From contig QKED01000029.1 of NCBI GenBank assembly GCA_003252455.1, positions 38,193 through 102,192 of the forward strand: a DNA stretch of 64,000 nucleotides, in the 5' to 3' direction. Source of the stretch: Gammaproteobacteria bacterium. GTDB taxonomy: Bacteria > Pseudomonadota > Gammaproteobacteria > Thiohalomonadales > Thiohalomonadaceae. A program made the position numbers and the translations under genes. Shown piece after piece: positions 11,242 to 20,538 of the stretch (the stretch's first letter is position 1; each line of letters starts with the position of its first letter). The notes beneath the pieces are model-generated. The model was not told the origin of the DNA. It worked only from the letters and a program-made list of their open reading frames with translations, and made no database searches.

Positions 11242-11595
11242 CTAGTCACGAAACTCACTGACGCGGATACGCCCGTTCACCATCTTCGCCTCACGCTGCA
11301 TAATCTTGTCCATCTTCTGCCAAAAGGCGGCGTTCAGGTCAAAATCGGCGGCGATGGCCGTACCCATGATGAGGATAAAAAGGTCCGCACACTCCTCAGC
11401 GAGTTGCTCAACCGGCTTACCCTTGGTGATCGCGGCGCCGATCTCGCCCAGCTCTTCTGCCATCAAGGCCATGCGATAGGTGAGCTCCTCACCGCCGGTA
11501 TTCTTGAAGTCGTGCTTATTATGGAACGCCTGCACCGCCGCGAGCATGGCGGCATAGGAGTCCTTGGTGTGGTCGTCGAAGTGCCTCTCGCTCAT
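11242..11595 (-). CDS. MazG-like nucleotide pyrophosphohydrolase
   Basis: A 117-residue all-alpha protein. EELGE (47-51) followed by EECAD (67-71) matches the EExxE-x(n)-ExxD metal-binding pattern of the MazG/HisE superfamily. These enzymes cleave nucleoside triphosphates or related pyrophosphates. The substrate here cannot be told from sequence. The start MSERHFDDHTKDSY is four bases past the glyS stop. A longer frame reaching into glyS was rejected because its extra residues are glyS read out of frame. Confidence 0.8.
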   Translation of the reverse strand: MSERHFDDHTKDSYAAMLAAVQAFHNKHDFKNTGGEELTYRMALMAEELGEIGAAITKGKPVEQLAEECADLFILIMGTAIAADFDLNAAFWQKMDKIMQREAKMVNGRIRVSEFRD

Positions 11596-11599
11596 GGCA

Positions 11600-13690
11600 T
11601 CAGGACTGGAGACGACTGAGGTCGGCGGTGACCAGGAAGAGATCGGCCAGACGGCGCAGTAGGGCGAGGCGGTTGCCACGCACGGCGGGATCGTCGGCCA
11701 TCACCATCACCGCGTCGAAGAAGGCATCCACCGGCTCGCGTAGGGCGGCGAGGCGTGTGAGGCTGCCTTGGTAGTCACGGGCGGCGAAGAGCGGGGCCAG
11801 CACCTCACTCATCTCCATCACGCGGGTATTGAGGGCCTGCTCGGACACCTCAGTAAGTAAAGACTCACTCACGCTAGCGGGCAGGTTTTCACCAGCCTCT
11901 TCGGCCTTACGCAGGATATTATGGATGCGCTTATTGGCAGCGGCCAGGGCCTGTGCCTCCGGCAATGCGCGGAAGGCGGTAACGGCACGGATGCGTGAAT
12001 CGAAGTCCGCCGGCGTGGTGGGGCGACGGGCGTGCACCGCATCGAAGGTATCGGCAGCCACGTCCAGGTCGCTGTAGTAGGCACGCAGACGCTCCAACAT
12101 GAAGTCGAACAGCTGCTCAGCGACACCTACCACCAGCTCCACACCGGCACTGCGGTACTGCTCGACAGCGACCACGATGAGCTCCAGAAGGTCGAGATCG
12201 AGACCCTTCTCGATGAGGCTACGCAGCACGCCGAGTGAGGCTCGACGCAGGGCAAAGGGGTCCTTGTCGCCCGTAGGCGGCTGGCCGATGCCGAAGATGC
12301 CCACCAGGGTATCGAGGCGATCGGCAATGGCCACCGCCTGACCGGTGTGGCTGGCGGGTAGCTCGTCACCGGCGAAGCGCGGCATGTAGTGCTGGTCGAT
12401 GGCCAGGGCCACACTCTCGGGCTCACCGTCATGGCGCGCATAATAGGTCCCCATGATGCCTTGAAGTTCGGGGAACTCCCCGACCATGGCGCTCATCAGG
12501 TCACATTTGCACAGAAGTCCTGCGCGCTCCGCCTCATCTGGATTGCCGCCGATGCGCTCGGCAATGACCCGTGCTAGTCGGCTGATGCGCACCGATTTGT
12601 CATAAAGAGTCCCGAGCTTCTGCTGGAAGACCACGCTCTGCAAACTCTCCAGGCGGTCGGCCAGACGGCCCTTGCGGTCTTGCGTCCAGAAGAAATCGGC
12701 ATCAGAGAGACGAGGACGGATGACGCGCTCGTTGCCCTCGCGCACCCGCTCTGGTTCTCGACTCTCGATGTTGCTGATGGTGATGAAGTGGGGCATGAGC
12801 TTGCCCTCGGCATCGACCACGTGGAAGTACTTCTGGTGCCCTTTCATGGCGGAGATGAGCGCCTCGGCGGGCACCTCCAGGAAGCGCTCCTCGAAGTTAC
12901 CGAGCAGGGCGTTGGGCCACTCCACCAGCGCCGTCACCTCGTCGAGTAGCGCCGCGTCGATGACTGCAGTGCCGCCCACCTCGGCGGCCACCTCCATCAC
13001 CTGGGCGCGGATCGCCTCACGGCGCGCGGTGAAATCAGGCATGACGTGCGCACTACTCTCCAAAAGCGGTGCGTAGCCAACCGGTTCGGCGACGATCAGC
13101 CCCTCGGGGTGATGGAAACGATGACCCCGTGTAACCCGACCCGACCGCACACTGAGTAGCTCGCAGTCGATCACCTGCTCTCCGAAGAGCAGCACCAGCC
13201 AGTGCACCGGACGTACGAATTCGGCCTCCAGGTCGCCCCAGCGCATGCGCTTGGGGATCGGCAGTCGATCGAGGGCCTGGGCAAGGATGCCCGGTACCAG
13301 CTGCACGGTGGGGCTACCGGCCTGCTGCTGACGGAAGATGAGCCAAGCGCCCTTGGGGGTCTCTAGCGTCTCACACCCCTCCAGGGAGTCCAGACCACAG
13401 GAGCGGGCGAAGCCGAGGGCGGCCTTGGTCGGCTTACCGTCGGTGTCGTACACGGCGCTCAGGGCAGGGCCACGACGCTCTACCTGCTTGTCCTGCTGGG
13501 CGGTGGCCAGCCCCTCGATCAGTACGGCGAGACGGCGCGGGGTGGCGTAAGGGGTGACGGTACCATGGGCCAGCTCGGCCTTGGCCAGGCCCTCGACGAT
13601 AGCGGTGGTAAACACCTCTGAGAGACGCTTTAAGGCCTTCGGCGGCAGCTCTTCGGTGCCGACCTCGATCAGCAGGTCCTGGGTGCTCAT
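11600..13690 (-). CDS. glyS: Glycyl-tRNA synthetase beta subunit
   Basis: A 696-residue beta subunit of the alpha2beta2 bacterial glycyl-tRNA synthetase. It begins [22 protein letters not shown], the family N-terminus. It carries the conserved MKGHQKYF and the HD-like [20 protein letters not shown] segments, and ends with an anticodon-binding-like helical region. The beta subunit binds tRNA. The ATG overlaps the glyQ stop by four bases, so the two subunits are translationally coupled. Confidence 0.97.
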   Translation of the reverse strand: MSTQDLLIEVGTEELPPKALKRLSEVFTTAIVEGLAKAELAHGTVTPYATPRRLAVLIEGLATAQQDKQVERRGPALSAVYDTDGKPTKAALGFARSCGLDSLEGCETLETPKGAWLIFRQQQAGSPTVQLVPGILAQALDRLPIPKRMRWGDLEAEFVRPVHWLVLLFGEQVIDCELLSVRSGRVTRGHRFHHPEGLIVAEPVGYAPLLESSAHVMPDFTARREAIRAQVMEVAAEVGGTAVIDAALLDEVTALVEWPNALLGNFEERFLEVPAEALISAMKGHQKYFHVVDAEGKLMPHFITISNIESREPERVREGNERVIRPRLSDADFFWTQDRKGRLADRLESLQSVVFQQKLGTLYDKSVRISRLARVIAERIGGNPDEAERAGLLCKCDLMSAMVGEFPELQGIMGTYYARHDGEPESVALAIDQHYMPRFAGDELPASHTGQAVAIADRLDTLVGIFGIGQPPTGDKDPFALRRASLGVLRSLIEKGLDLDLLELIVVAVEQYRSAGVELVVGVAEQLFDFMLERLRAYYSDLDVAADTFDAVHARRPTTPADFDSRIRAVTAFRALPEAQALAAANKRIHNILRKAEEAGENLPASVSESLLTEVSEQALNTRVMEMSEVLAPLFAARDYQGSLTRLAALREPVDAFFDAVMVMADDPAVRGNRLALLRRLADLFLVTADLSRLQS

Positions 13691-14640
13691 GCCTGCCCCT
13701 CCTGAGATGAGTGAGTACTTGCCAACATGGGGAAACCCAGCGCCTCGCGGCGGTCATAGTAGGCCTGGGCCACGGCGCGGGCCAGGGTACGCACACGAAG
13801 GATGAAGCGCTGACGCTCAGTCACCGAGATGGCATGACGGGCATCGAGCAGATTGAAGGTGTGCGAGGCCTTCATCACCTGCTCGTAAGCGGGTAGCGGC
13901 AGCCCCGCCTCGATGAGTTTGTGGCTCTGCTTCTCGCACTGGTCGAAGTAGCCGAACAGGTACTCCACATCGGCGTGCTCGAAGTTATAGGCGGACTGCT
14001 CCACCTCGTTCTGATGAAACACGTCGCCGTAGGTGACCACACCGTTGGGACCACGGGTCCAGATCAGGTCATAGACGCTGTCGACCCCTTGCAGGTACAT
14101 CGCGATGCGCTCCAGACCGTAGGTGATCTCGCCGCTGATGGGACGACACTCCAGGCCACCGACCTGCTGGAAGTAGGTGAACTGAGTCACCTCCATACCG
14201 TTGAGCCACACCTCCCAACCCAGGCCCCAGGCGCCGAGGGTAGGGGATTCCCAGTTGTCCTCGACAAAGCGGATGTCGTGCACCAGCGGGTCGATGCCGA
14301 GCATCTTCAGTGAACCCAGGTAAAGATCCTGAATGTTCAAAGGAGATGGCTTCAAGATCACCTGAAATTGGTAGTAGTGCTGTAGGCGGTTAGGGTTTTC
14401 GCCATAGCGCCCGTCGGTGGGACGGCGGGAGGGCTGCACATAGGCGGTGTTCCACGGCTCCGGGCCGATGGCGCGCAGAAAGGTAGCGGAGTGAAAGGTA
14501 CCGGCACCCACCTCCATGTCGTAAGGCTGGAGGAGCACACAGCCCTGGGCGGCCCAGTACTGCTGCAGGGCGAGGATCATCCCCTGGAAGGTGGTGATGT
14601 CCACGGCGTCGGTGGCAATGAGGTGGCTATCCCCGGTCAT
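13687..14640 (-). CDS. glyQ: Glycyl-tRNA synthetase alpha subunit
   Basis: A 317-residue class II catalytic subunit. It contains [18 protein letters not shown], then [36 protein letters not shown] and [18 protein letters not shown], all hallmarks of GlyQ. It activates glycine and charges tRNA-Gly with GlyS. The start MTGDSHL is preferred, because the residues before it in a longer frame have no similarity and lie in the AT-rich gap. The gene heads a long reverse-strand operon next to the putative origin. Confidence 0.97.
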   Translation of the reverse strand: MTGDSHLIATDAVDITTFQGMILALQQYWAAQGCVLLQPYDMEVGAGTFHSATFLRAIGPEPWNTAYVQPSRRPTDGRYGENPNRLQHYYQFQVILKPSPLNIQDLYLGSLKMLGIDPLVHDIRFVEDNWESPTLGAWGLGWEVWLNGMEVTQFTYFQQVGGLECRPISGEITYGLERIAMYLQGVDSVYDLIWTRGPNGVVTYGDVFHQNEVEQSAYNFEHADVEYLFGYFDQCEKQSHKLIEAGLPLPAYEQVMKASHTFNLLDARHAISVTERQRFILRVRTLARAVAQAYYDRREALGFPMLASTHSSQEGQA

Positions 14641-15040
14641 GATGTCCTGTCCGATCGGATATGAGTGAAAAAAGGGGTTGATTATAGCCCGGAGGAGAGA
14701 TGGTAGGAACCGCTGTGGGCCTTCGCCTTTCAGGGCAATGACATCTTGTCTCAGTGCTAGAGAGCAGAGGTCAGCGTGGCTGAACACGCGGCGTTCTAGC
14801 TTGATGCATCCATCTGCAAGAGGCGGGGCCCTCCTCTCTTCATCGGAGACATCGACATTACGACCCTCCGCTCTACGAGTGGATTCGATCAGGCGAAGCG
14901 ATCATTGATCTAAGGAGAGATAAATTCTTTTTAGTTTATTGTAATGAGGCTGATAACGATCTGTGCATATTTGTTTTATCAGAATGATTTTATTATGTTT
15001 TTTAATGTTATTAAGTGACCTGAAAGGGGCTGTGTCTGGT

Positions 15041-15049
15041 TGTGGATAG
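15041..15049 (-). promoter_or_regulatory. DnaA box (8 of 9)
   Basis: TGTGGATAG matches the reverse-strand DnaA consensus TGTGGATAA except the last base. Confidence 0.6.
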
Positions 15050-15086
15050 ACGGTTCATGAAAGATCGCTGTGGGTGGGGTGGCTAG

Positions 15087-15095
15087 TTATCCACA
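15087..15095 (+). promoter_or_regulatory. DnaA box (perfect)
   Basis: TTATCCACA, identical to the high-affinity DnaA 9-mer, in the putative origin. Confidence 0.85.
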
Positions 15096-15273
15096 ACAGG
15101 TGACGGGTTTGTTTCACAGTGATGTTGACAGAGTGATCCACCGTACATACTGATAATATTTATTTATGGATAGATAAATATTTCATGACAGGATGACAGG
15201 AATGTACTCAATCAATTATTAAAAAACTGAACGATCTTTTTGATTTGTAATGATAATTAGAATGAGATAAAAA

Positions 15274-15282
15274 TGTGGATAA
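15274..15282 (-). promoter_or_regulatory. DnaA box (perfect)
   Basis: TGTGGATAA, a perfect reverse-strand DnaA box inside the AT-rich tract. Confidence 0.85.
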
Positions 15283-15408
15283 AAATCGTATCTTGTTGTA
15301 TTTATTGATTTTAGTATGTAGATAATCGGTGCATGGTGTACTGAGTAGCGGCATGTGTGAGCTGTGAGTAAGTTGTTGTTAAAACAAGCATGTGGGCAAG
15401 TCGCCTAT

Positions 15409-15417
15409 TTATCCACA
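15409..15417 (+). promoter_or_regulatory. DnaA box (perfect)
   Basis: TTATCCACA, a perfect box immediately followed by three GATC sites (15,419-15,435). Confidence 0.85.
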
Positions 15418-15654
15418 GGATCTGATCCCCTGGATCCGGGTGGTTGTGCACGAAATCGTCCCCACAGGGTGATATCTGCCCCATGGCCGTGCCCCGTGAG
15501 TGCAATGGTCACTCTCTATGCTCTATGTCGAGGCCGCATCTAGCCCGACCATGGTTACGATCGTGATGTTGTTGTAGAGCGTTGTGGCTGTGGGGGTGTG
15601 GCGGATGGGGTAAAATTGCACGATTACCCATCGCAACTCGAAGGCAGAGTGTTC

Positions 15655-16698
15655 GTGGAACGACAGATCAAGGCGGTTGCCCTCATCTCTGGTGGCTTGG
15701 ATTCGATGCTTGCCGTGCGTGTAATGCAGGAGCAAGGCATCCATGTGGAGGGGATCAACTTCTTCACCGGCTTCTGTGTCGAGGGACACACCCACGCCAT
15801 CCGCAAGCGTGACCAGAAGAAGCCCAAGCGCAATAACGCCCTCTGGGTGGCGGAGATGCTCGGTATCAAGCTGCATATCATCGACATCGTCGATGAGTAC
15901 AAAGATGTGTTGCTACACCCCAAGCACGGCTATGGGGCCAATATGAACCCTTGCCTCGACTGCAAGATCTTCATGGTGAAGAAGGCCCTGGAGTGGATGG
16001 AGAAGAACGGCTTCGATTTCATCATCACCGGTGAGGTGGTGGGCCAACGACCCATGTCGCAGCGCTCCGATACCATGCCAGTCGTGGCCAACCAGTCCGG
16101 TGCCATGGATCGCCTGGTACGCCCCCTGTGCGGTCGTAACCTCCCGGCTACCCTGCCTGAGCGGGAGGGGTGGATCCGACGCGAAGGGCTCTACGACTTC
16201 TCGGGCCGCTCGCGAAAACCGCAGATGGCCCTGGCGCGCCAATACGGTTTCACCGATTGGGCCTCCCCCGCAGGGGGTTGTTGCTTCCTCACCGACGAGG
16301 CCTACTCGCACAAGCTCGTCGACCTCTGGCAGAGCCGCTCCAGCCGTGACTACGACCTGGACGACATCCTGCTGCTCAAGGTGGGTCGGCATGTGCGCCC
16401 GGCGCCGCACTTCAAGCTCATCGTCGGGCGTGAAGAGGGGGAGAACAACTTCCTGGAGGGGTACCGCAAGGAGTTCATCCACCTGCGCTGTGAGAGCCAC
16501 CTCGGTCCTTTGGTACTCATCGATGGTGACCCCAACGTCGAAGAGATGCGCCTCGCTGCCGCCATCGCTGCGCGCTACAGTCAGGGACGAATGGCAGATA
16601 GCGTAGAAGTGAGTGTTCACTATCGAGATGGCCGTGAAGAGCGCCTCACGGTCGCCCCGCTGGACCCGACCCAGATGCCCCCGGAGTGGATGTTATGA
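15655..16698 (+). CDS. PP-loop tRNA thiouridylase-like protein (MnmA/ThiI-related)
   Basis: A protein of about 347 residues with an N-terminal ATP-pyrophosphatase loop SGGLDS at 12-17. A CLDC motif gives Cys100 and Cys103, and a second cysteine pair (GGCCF) lies at 209-210. This arrangement resembles the paired catalytic cysteines of 2-thiouridine synthases. The C-terminal third has a basic region (KVGRHVRPAPHFKLIVGR) that may bind RNA. The product probably adenylates and thiolates a tRNA uridine, with sulfur possibly delivered by TusA encoded next door. The GTG at 15,655 is preceded by GAAGG. An upstream in-frame GTG at 15,598 is possible. The stop overlaps the tusA start. Confidence 0.75.
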   Translation: MERQIKAVALISGGLDSMLAVRVMQEQGIHVEGINFFTGFCVEGHTHAIRKRDQKKPKRNNALWVAEMLGIKLHIIDIVDEYKDVLLHPKHGYGANMNPCLDCKIFMVKKALEWMEKNGFDFIITGEVVGQRPMSQRSDTMPVVANQSGAMDRLVRPLCGRNLPATLPEREGWIRREGLYDFSGRSRKPQMALARQYGFTDWASPAGGCCFLTDEAYSHKLVDLWQSRSSRDYDLDDILLLKVGRHVRPAPHFKLIVGREEGENNFLEGYRKEFIHLRCESHLGPLVLIDGDPNVEEMRLAAAIAARYSQGRMADSVEVSVHYRDGREERLTVAPLDPTQMPPEWML

Positions 16699-16928
16699 GT
16701 GAGACCCTCGACGCCCGCCGCCTGCTCTGTCCGCTACCGGTCATTCGCACCCAGGATAAGGTCGTGACCTTAAGTCCGGGCGCCCGGCTCACCGTCATCG
16801 CTACCGACCCGGGGGTGCTCAACGACATCCCCGCCTGGTGCCGCATCAATGGCCACAGGGTGCTCGCCACCCGGCAGGAGGGGCGTGAGATCGAGATCGA
16901 CATCGAGGTGGGTGGCGATGAGTCATAG
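16695..16928 (+). CDS. tusA: TusA-family sulfurtransferase
   Basis: A 77-residue protein with the family motif LLCPLPVIRT. Cys12 is the expected persulfide carrier. TusA proteins relay sulfur from cysteine desulfurase or rhodanese to tRNA thiolation, molybdenum cofactor synthesis or, in sulfur oxidisers, dissimilatory sulfur pathways. The start overlaps the preceding thiouridylase-like stop (ATGA), and the 3' end overlaps the cation efflux gene. The context favours tRNA thiolation. A role in sulfur oxidation cannot be excluded. Confidence 0.85.
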   Translation: MSETLDARRLLCPLPVIRTQDKVVTLSPGARLTVIATDPGVLNDIPAWCRINGHRVLATRQEGREIEIDIEVGGDES

Positions 16929-18111
16929 TCACGCCCACGGCACCGAGTCGGACATCCACCCGCGCGACAAGCGCTATCAGGAGGTGCGCAAGGTGACCCT
17001 GGTGGGGGGCGTGATCAACCTCCTCCTCTCGGTGTTCAAGGTCACCGTGGGCTACCTCGGTAACTCACAATCCCTTATTGCCGACGGGATACACTCCCTC
17101 TCCGACCTCCTCAGTGACGCCATGGTCATCTATGCCGCCAAGCACGGCTCCAAGGCGGCGGACGATGACCACCCCTACGGCCACGGGCGCATCGAGACCG
17201 CCTTCACCGTGGCCCTCGGGCTGGTGCTGATGCTGGTGGCGGTAGGGTTGGCCTGGGACGCCAGCATCCGCCTCTTTCACCCCGAGACGCTACTTCATCC
17301 AGCCACCATCACCCTCTGGATCGCCCTCCTCTCGGTCATCTCCAAGGAGCTGCTCTACCACTACACCGTGCGCGTGGCACGGCTCATCCGCTCCAAGCTC
17401 CTGGAGGCCAACGCCTGGCACCACCGTTCCGATGCCATCTCATCGGTGGTGGTGATCGTCGGTATCGGTGGCACTATCGCCGGGCTGCCCTATCTCGATG
17501 CCATTGCTGCCGTCGCCGTGGCGCTGATGATCGCCAAGATCGGCTGGGAGCTGGCATGGGAGAGCGTGCACGAGCTGATCGACACCGGTCTCGAACACGA
17601 GCGGGTCGATGCCATTCGCGAGGCGATCCGTGATTTCGACGGCGTCGAGGACCAGCACATGCTGCGCACCCGACGCATGGGCGGCGAGGCGCTGGCCGAT
17701 GTGCACATCCTGGTGGACTCCACCTTGAGTGTCTCCGAGGGGCACTTCATTAGTGAGACGTTGAGGCGTAGACTGATCCGCCAATTCGACGAGTTGCGCG
17801 ACGTACTGGTACACATCGACCCGGAAGATGACGAGAAGTACCAGCTCAACGTCAAGCTTCCGAGCCGCAAGCAGTTGTTGCGCGAACTGGAGCCGGCCTG
17901 GTCACACCTGCCGCAGATGGCCGAGCGCCTGCAGCTGACCCTGCACTACCTCAAGGGCAATCTGGTGGTTGAGGTGCTGCTGCCGCTCAAGTGCCATACC
18001 GGCGCTGAGCAGGCCCATGCCCTGCAACTGGCACTGGACGAGGTCGCCGCCGGGCACAAATCCGTCGAATCGATCTGTGTTCGATATGGTGATGCACTAA
18101 AGGGGTGCTGA
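16918..18111 (+). CDS. Cation diffusion facilitator (FieF/CzcD-type) metal exporter
   Basis: A 397-residue inner-membrane antiporter. It has six predicted membrane segments beginning with VTLVGGVINLLLSVFKVTVGY, the CDF signature DGIHSLSDLLSDAMV, and the metal-site sequence DDDHPYGHGRIET. A second metal site is formed around LEANAWHHRSDAISS. The C-terminal cytoplasmic domain (EGVEDQHMLRTRRMG onward) is longer than in E. coli FieF. It exports Fe, Zn or similar divalent ions; the metal cannot be assigned. The start overlaps the end of tusA by 11 bases. Confidence 0.88.
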   Translation: MSHSHAHGTESDIHPRDKRYQEVRKVTLVGGVINLLLSVFKVTVGYLGNSQSLIADGIHSLSDLLSDAMVIYAAKHGSKAADDDHPYGHGRIETAFTVALGLVLMLVAVGLAWDASIRLFHPETLLHPATITLWIALLSVISKELLYHYTVRVARLIRSKLLEANAWHHRSDAISSVVVIVGIGGTIAGLPYLDAIAAVAVALMIAKIGWELAWESVHELIDTGLEHERVDAIREAIRDFDGVEDQHMLRTRRMGGEALADVHILVDSTLSVSEGHFISETLRRRLIRQFDELRDVLVHIDPEDDEKYQLNVKLPSRKQLLRELEPAWSHLPQMAERLQLTLHYLKGNLVVEVLLPLKCHTGAEQAHALQLALDEVAAGHKSVESICVRYGDALKGC

Positions 18112-18123
18112 GCCAATTTTAGG

Positions 18124-18138
18124 GCACCATGTTGGTGC
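18124..18138. promoter_or_regulatory. NtrC-binding site upstream of glnA
   Basis: GCACCATGTTGGTGC is a perfect inverted repeat of the NtrC form GCAC-N7-GTGC. A second half site (GCACCA) follows at 18,153-18,158. Both lie about 65-90 bases before the sigma-54 promoter, the usual enhancer distance. Confidence 0.85.
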
Positions 18139-18202
18139 GTTGTCGTGGGTTTGCACCAGAGCGGATCAGTCTAACCCACTGAAAATCATTTGCTCTTATT
18201 AA

Positions 18203-18218
18203 TGGCATAAGAAATGCA
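18203..18218 (+). promoter_or_regulatory. Sigma-54 promoter of glnA
   Basis: TGGCATAAGAAATGCA keeps the invariant GG and GC separated by ten bases, as in the -24/-12 consensus TGGCAC-N5-TTGCA. With the upstream NtrC site it fits nitrogen-limitation control of glnA. Confidence 0.8.
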
Positions 18219-18288
18219 ACCCAAAGGGCCGAGCTTTTCTTGTGCATATTGCTAGCACAATCAACCGTCAACCTGTTCGGAGGCTATG

Positions 18289-19698
18289 ATGTCTGGAGAG
18301 AACGTTCTGAAGATGATCAAGGAAAACGGCGTCAAGTTCGTCGATTTCCGTTTTACTGATACCCGTGGCAAGCAGCAGCACGTCACCTACCCCGCCAAGC
18401 ACATCGATGAAGGCACCTTCACCGACGGCAAGATGTTCGACGGTTCCTCTATCTCCGGCTGGAAGGGCATCAACGAGTCCGACATGATCCTCATGCCCGA
18501 CCCGTCCACCGCCGTGATGGACCCCTTCAGCGACGAGCCGCAGCTGATCATCTCCTGCGACATCATCGAGCCCTCCGACATGACCGGTTACGACCGCGAC
18601 CCGCGCTCCGTTGCCCGCCGTGCCGAGGAGTACCTGAAGTCCACCGGTATCGGTGACAAGGCCCTGTTCGGTCCCGAGCCCGAGTTCTTCATCTTCGACG
18701 ACATCCGTTGGGGCTCCGACATGAGCGGCTCCTTCGTCAAGATCGACTCCGAAGAGGCCGATTGGAACTCCGAGAAGGTCTACGCCGACGGCAACATGGG
18801 TCACCGCCCCGGCGTCAAGGGTGGCTACTTCCCGGTTCCCCCGGTCGACAGCCTGCACGACATCCGTGCCGCCATGTGCCTGGCCATGGAGGAGATGGGT
18901 CTCGATGTCGAGGTGCACCACCACGAAGTGGCCACCGCTGGCCAGTGCGAGATCGGCGTCGGTGCCAACACCCTGGTGGCCAAGGCCGACGAGGTGCAGA
19001 TCCTCAAGTACTGCGTGCACAACGTTGCCCACAGCTACGGCAAGACCGCGACCTTCATGCCCAAGCCGATGGTCGGTGACAACGGTTCCGGTATGCACGT
19101 GCACATGTCCATTGCCAAGGACGGTGTGAACACCTTCGCCGGCAACGAGTACGGTGGCCTCTCCGAGACCGCCCTGTACTACATCGGCGGTATCATCAAG
19201 CACGCCCGTGCCCTGAACGCCTTCTGCAACCCCGGCACCAATAGCTACAAGCGTCTGGTCCCCGGCTTCGAGGCACCTGTGATGCTGGCCTACTCCGCCC
19301 GCAACCGCTCCGCCTCCATCCGTATCCCCTACGTCAGCAACCCCAAGGGTCGTCGTATCGAGGTGCGTTTTGGTGACCCCATCGCCAACCCCTACCTGAT
19401 GTTCTCCGCCTACCTGATGGCCGGTCTGGACGGTATCATGAACAAGATCCACCCTGGCGATGCCATGGATAAGGATCTGTACGACCTGCCCGCCGAAGAG
19501 GCCGCCACCATCCCGACCGTGTGCCACAGCCTGGATATGGCCCTGGACGCCCTGAACGCCGACCGTGAGTTCCTCACCGCCGGTGGTGTGTTCTCCAACG
19601 ACATGATCGACGCCTACATCGCCCTGAAGATGGAAGACGTCACCCGCATGCGTATGACCACCCACCCGATCGAGTTCGACATGTACTACAGCGTCTAA
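18289..19698 (+). CDS. glnA: Glutamine synthetase type I
   Basis: A 469-residue enzyme joining ammonia to glutamate with ATP. It begins [20 protein letters not shown], close to E. coli GlnA and of the same length. The adenylylation loop [11 protein letters not shown] places the modified tyrosine at residue 398, so activity should be controlled by GlnE. Two adjacent ATGs exist. The second is chosen because GGAGG is five bases before it. The gene is followed by a strong terminator and then by a small secreted-protein gene and ntrBC, all in the same direction. Confidence 0.98.
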   Translation: MSGENVLKMIKENGVKFVDFRFTDTRGKQQHVTYPAKHIDEGTFTDGKMFDGSSISGWKGINESDMILMPDPSTAVMDPFSDEPQLIISCDIIEPSDMTGYDRDPRSVARRAEEYLKSTGIGDKALFGPEPEFFIFDDIRWGSDMSGSFVKIDSEEADWNSEKVYADGNMGHRPGVKGGYFPVPPVDSLHDIRAAMCLAMEEMGLDVEVHHHEVATAGQCEIGVGANTLVAKADEVQILKYCVHNVAHSYGKTATFMPKPMVGDNGSGMHVHMSIAKDGVNTFAGNEYGGLSETALYYIGGIIKHARALNAFCNPGTNSYKRLVPGFEAPVMLAYSARNRSASIRIPYVSNPKGRRIEVRFGDPIANPYLMFSAYLMAGLDGIMNKIHPGDAMDKDLYDLPAEEAATIPTVCHSLDMALDALNADREFLTAGGVFSNDMIDAYIALKMEDVTRMRMTTHPIEFDMYYSV

Positions 19699-19720
19699 TC
19701 CACGCGCGTCGGTCGTTCGA

Positions 19721-19753
19721 GAGAAACGCCCCTTACGGGGCGTTTCTTTTTTT
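19721..19753 (+). terminator. Rho-independent terminator after glnA
   Basis: GAAACGCCCC and GGGGCGTTTC form a 10-bp stem with a four-base loop, followed by a run of T. Confidence 0.92.
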
Positions 19754-19797
19754 CGGCGAGGCGTATGATGGTGGCTCCCCTACCCTTGGAGGTCGCC

Positions 19798-20328
19798 ATG
19801 GCGCTACGTTCGAGACCCCTGCTCCTTCCCCTGCTGTTGATCCTCTCTACCCTTGCCCAGGCTGAGATGGGCTACCGACGCGTACTCCCCGACGGCAGCG
19901 TCGAATTCAGCGACCAGCCCAGTGAAGGGGCCGCCGTCATCCCGCTCACCGGGGTACAGACCTACAGCCCGCCACCCCTGCCCCAGCGCTCGCCCGTGCG
20001 CGATGCATCCCCGGTCACACAGGGACCGGCGGTGACCTATACCCGCCTGGAGATCGTCTCGCCCAAGGAGGCCGAGACGCTACGTATCAACGACCTCAAC
20101 CTGGCCCTGCAGGTGGCGGTGGAGCCGGCCCTGGTCGAAGGGGATATGCTCATCGTCGAGCTGGATGGCAAAGAGGCGATGCGTGGTCGGGCCACCCAGT
20201 TCGTGCTGTCCAATGTCCCGCGCGGCAGCCACACCCTGCGGGTACGCTTGATCGGGCACGATGGCAAGGAGCAGTTGGCCACCCCGGCACGGGTGGTCTA
20301 CACCAAGCAGTTCTCGCAACTCCACTGA
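19798..20328 (+). CDS. Secreted DUF4124-type protein between glnA and ntrB
   Basis: A 176-residue protein with a clear signal peptide (LLLPLLLILSTLAQA, cleavage after QA). It is followed by YRRVLPDGSVEFSDQP, the short DUF4124 pattern of a tyrosine/aspartate-rich strand pair. After a proline-rich linker, a C-terminal beta-rich domain resembles an Ig-like fold (LNLALQVAVEP...GSHTLRVRLIG). The function is unknown. Such genes recur between glnA and ntrB in related gammaproteobacteria, which suggests a periplasmic role but not a specific one. TTGGAGG precedes the ATG. Confidence 0.75.
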   Translation: MALRSRPLLLPLLLILSTLAQAEMGYRRVLPDGSVEFSDQPSEGAAVIPLTGVQTYSPPPLPQRSPVRDASPVTQGPAVTYTRLEIVSPKEAETLRINDLNLALQVAVEPALVEGDMLIVELDGKEAMRGRATQFVLSNVPRGSHTLRVRLIGHDGKEQLATPARVVYTKQFSQLH

Positions 20329-20345
20329 TCGAGGGCGACTCGACT

Positions 20346-20384
20346 AAAAGGGGGGCACCAAAAAAGTGCGCGCCCCTTTTTGGT
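20346..20384 (+). terminator. Hairpin with T-run containing an NtrC-like site, upstream of ntrB
   Basis: AAAAGGGG pairs with CCCCTTTT, and inside it GCAC pairs with GTGC; a short bulge separates them, and T residues follow. The inner element GCACCAAAAAAGTGC (20,355-20,369) fits the NtrC pattern GCAC-N7-GTGC. The site could both end the upstream transcript and bind NtrC in front of ntrB. Confidence 0.6.
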
Positions 20385-20538
20385 ACTTTGCTTGAAAGCG
20401 CCTGGATGCGCGCTATCTGATTGTATCTGTGTGGCCGCGGGCACTAATCGAGTCATGGCCTGGATTTTGCAAAACAGGCAGACACATTTGCCCGCTCCTG
20501 CCCTGAACTGGGGCAGATTGCCACCCATTCGAGCCTCC

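Larger units (their letters stand above)
14641..15654. other. oriC: Putative chromosomal replication origin (oriC), core about 14,880-15,440
   Basis: This 1 kb gap has no convincing gene and is strikingly AT-rich between 14,900 and 15,320. It contains three perfect DnaA boxes and one 8/9 box, listed separately. Ten GATC sites lie in 14,887-15,435, against about two expected by chance. GATC-rich sequence, AT-rich 13-mer-like tracts (GATCTTTTTGATT at 15,233) and DnaA boxes are the features of enterobacterial-type origins. A near match to the IHF consensus lies at 15,210-15,222 with one mismatch. Confidence 0.75.

Noticed and set aside
15108..15123. TTTCACAGTGATG in the putative origin as a fourth parS site
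   Set aside because: It lacks the central CACGTG of parS and matches the consensus poorly.
18268..19665. A 465-codon open frame opposite glnA
   Set aside because: It is the mirror of a strongly biased GC-rich gene, rich in His, Val and Gly, with no family features. The forward strand is plainly glnA.
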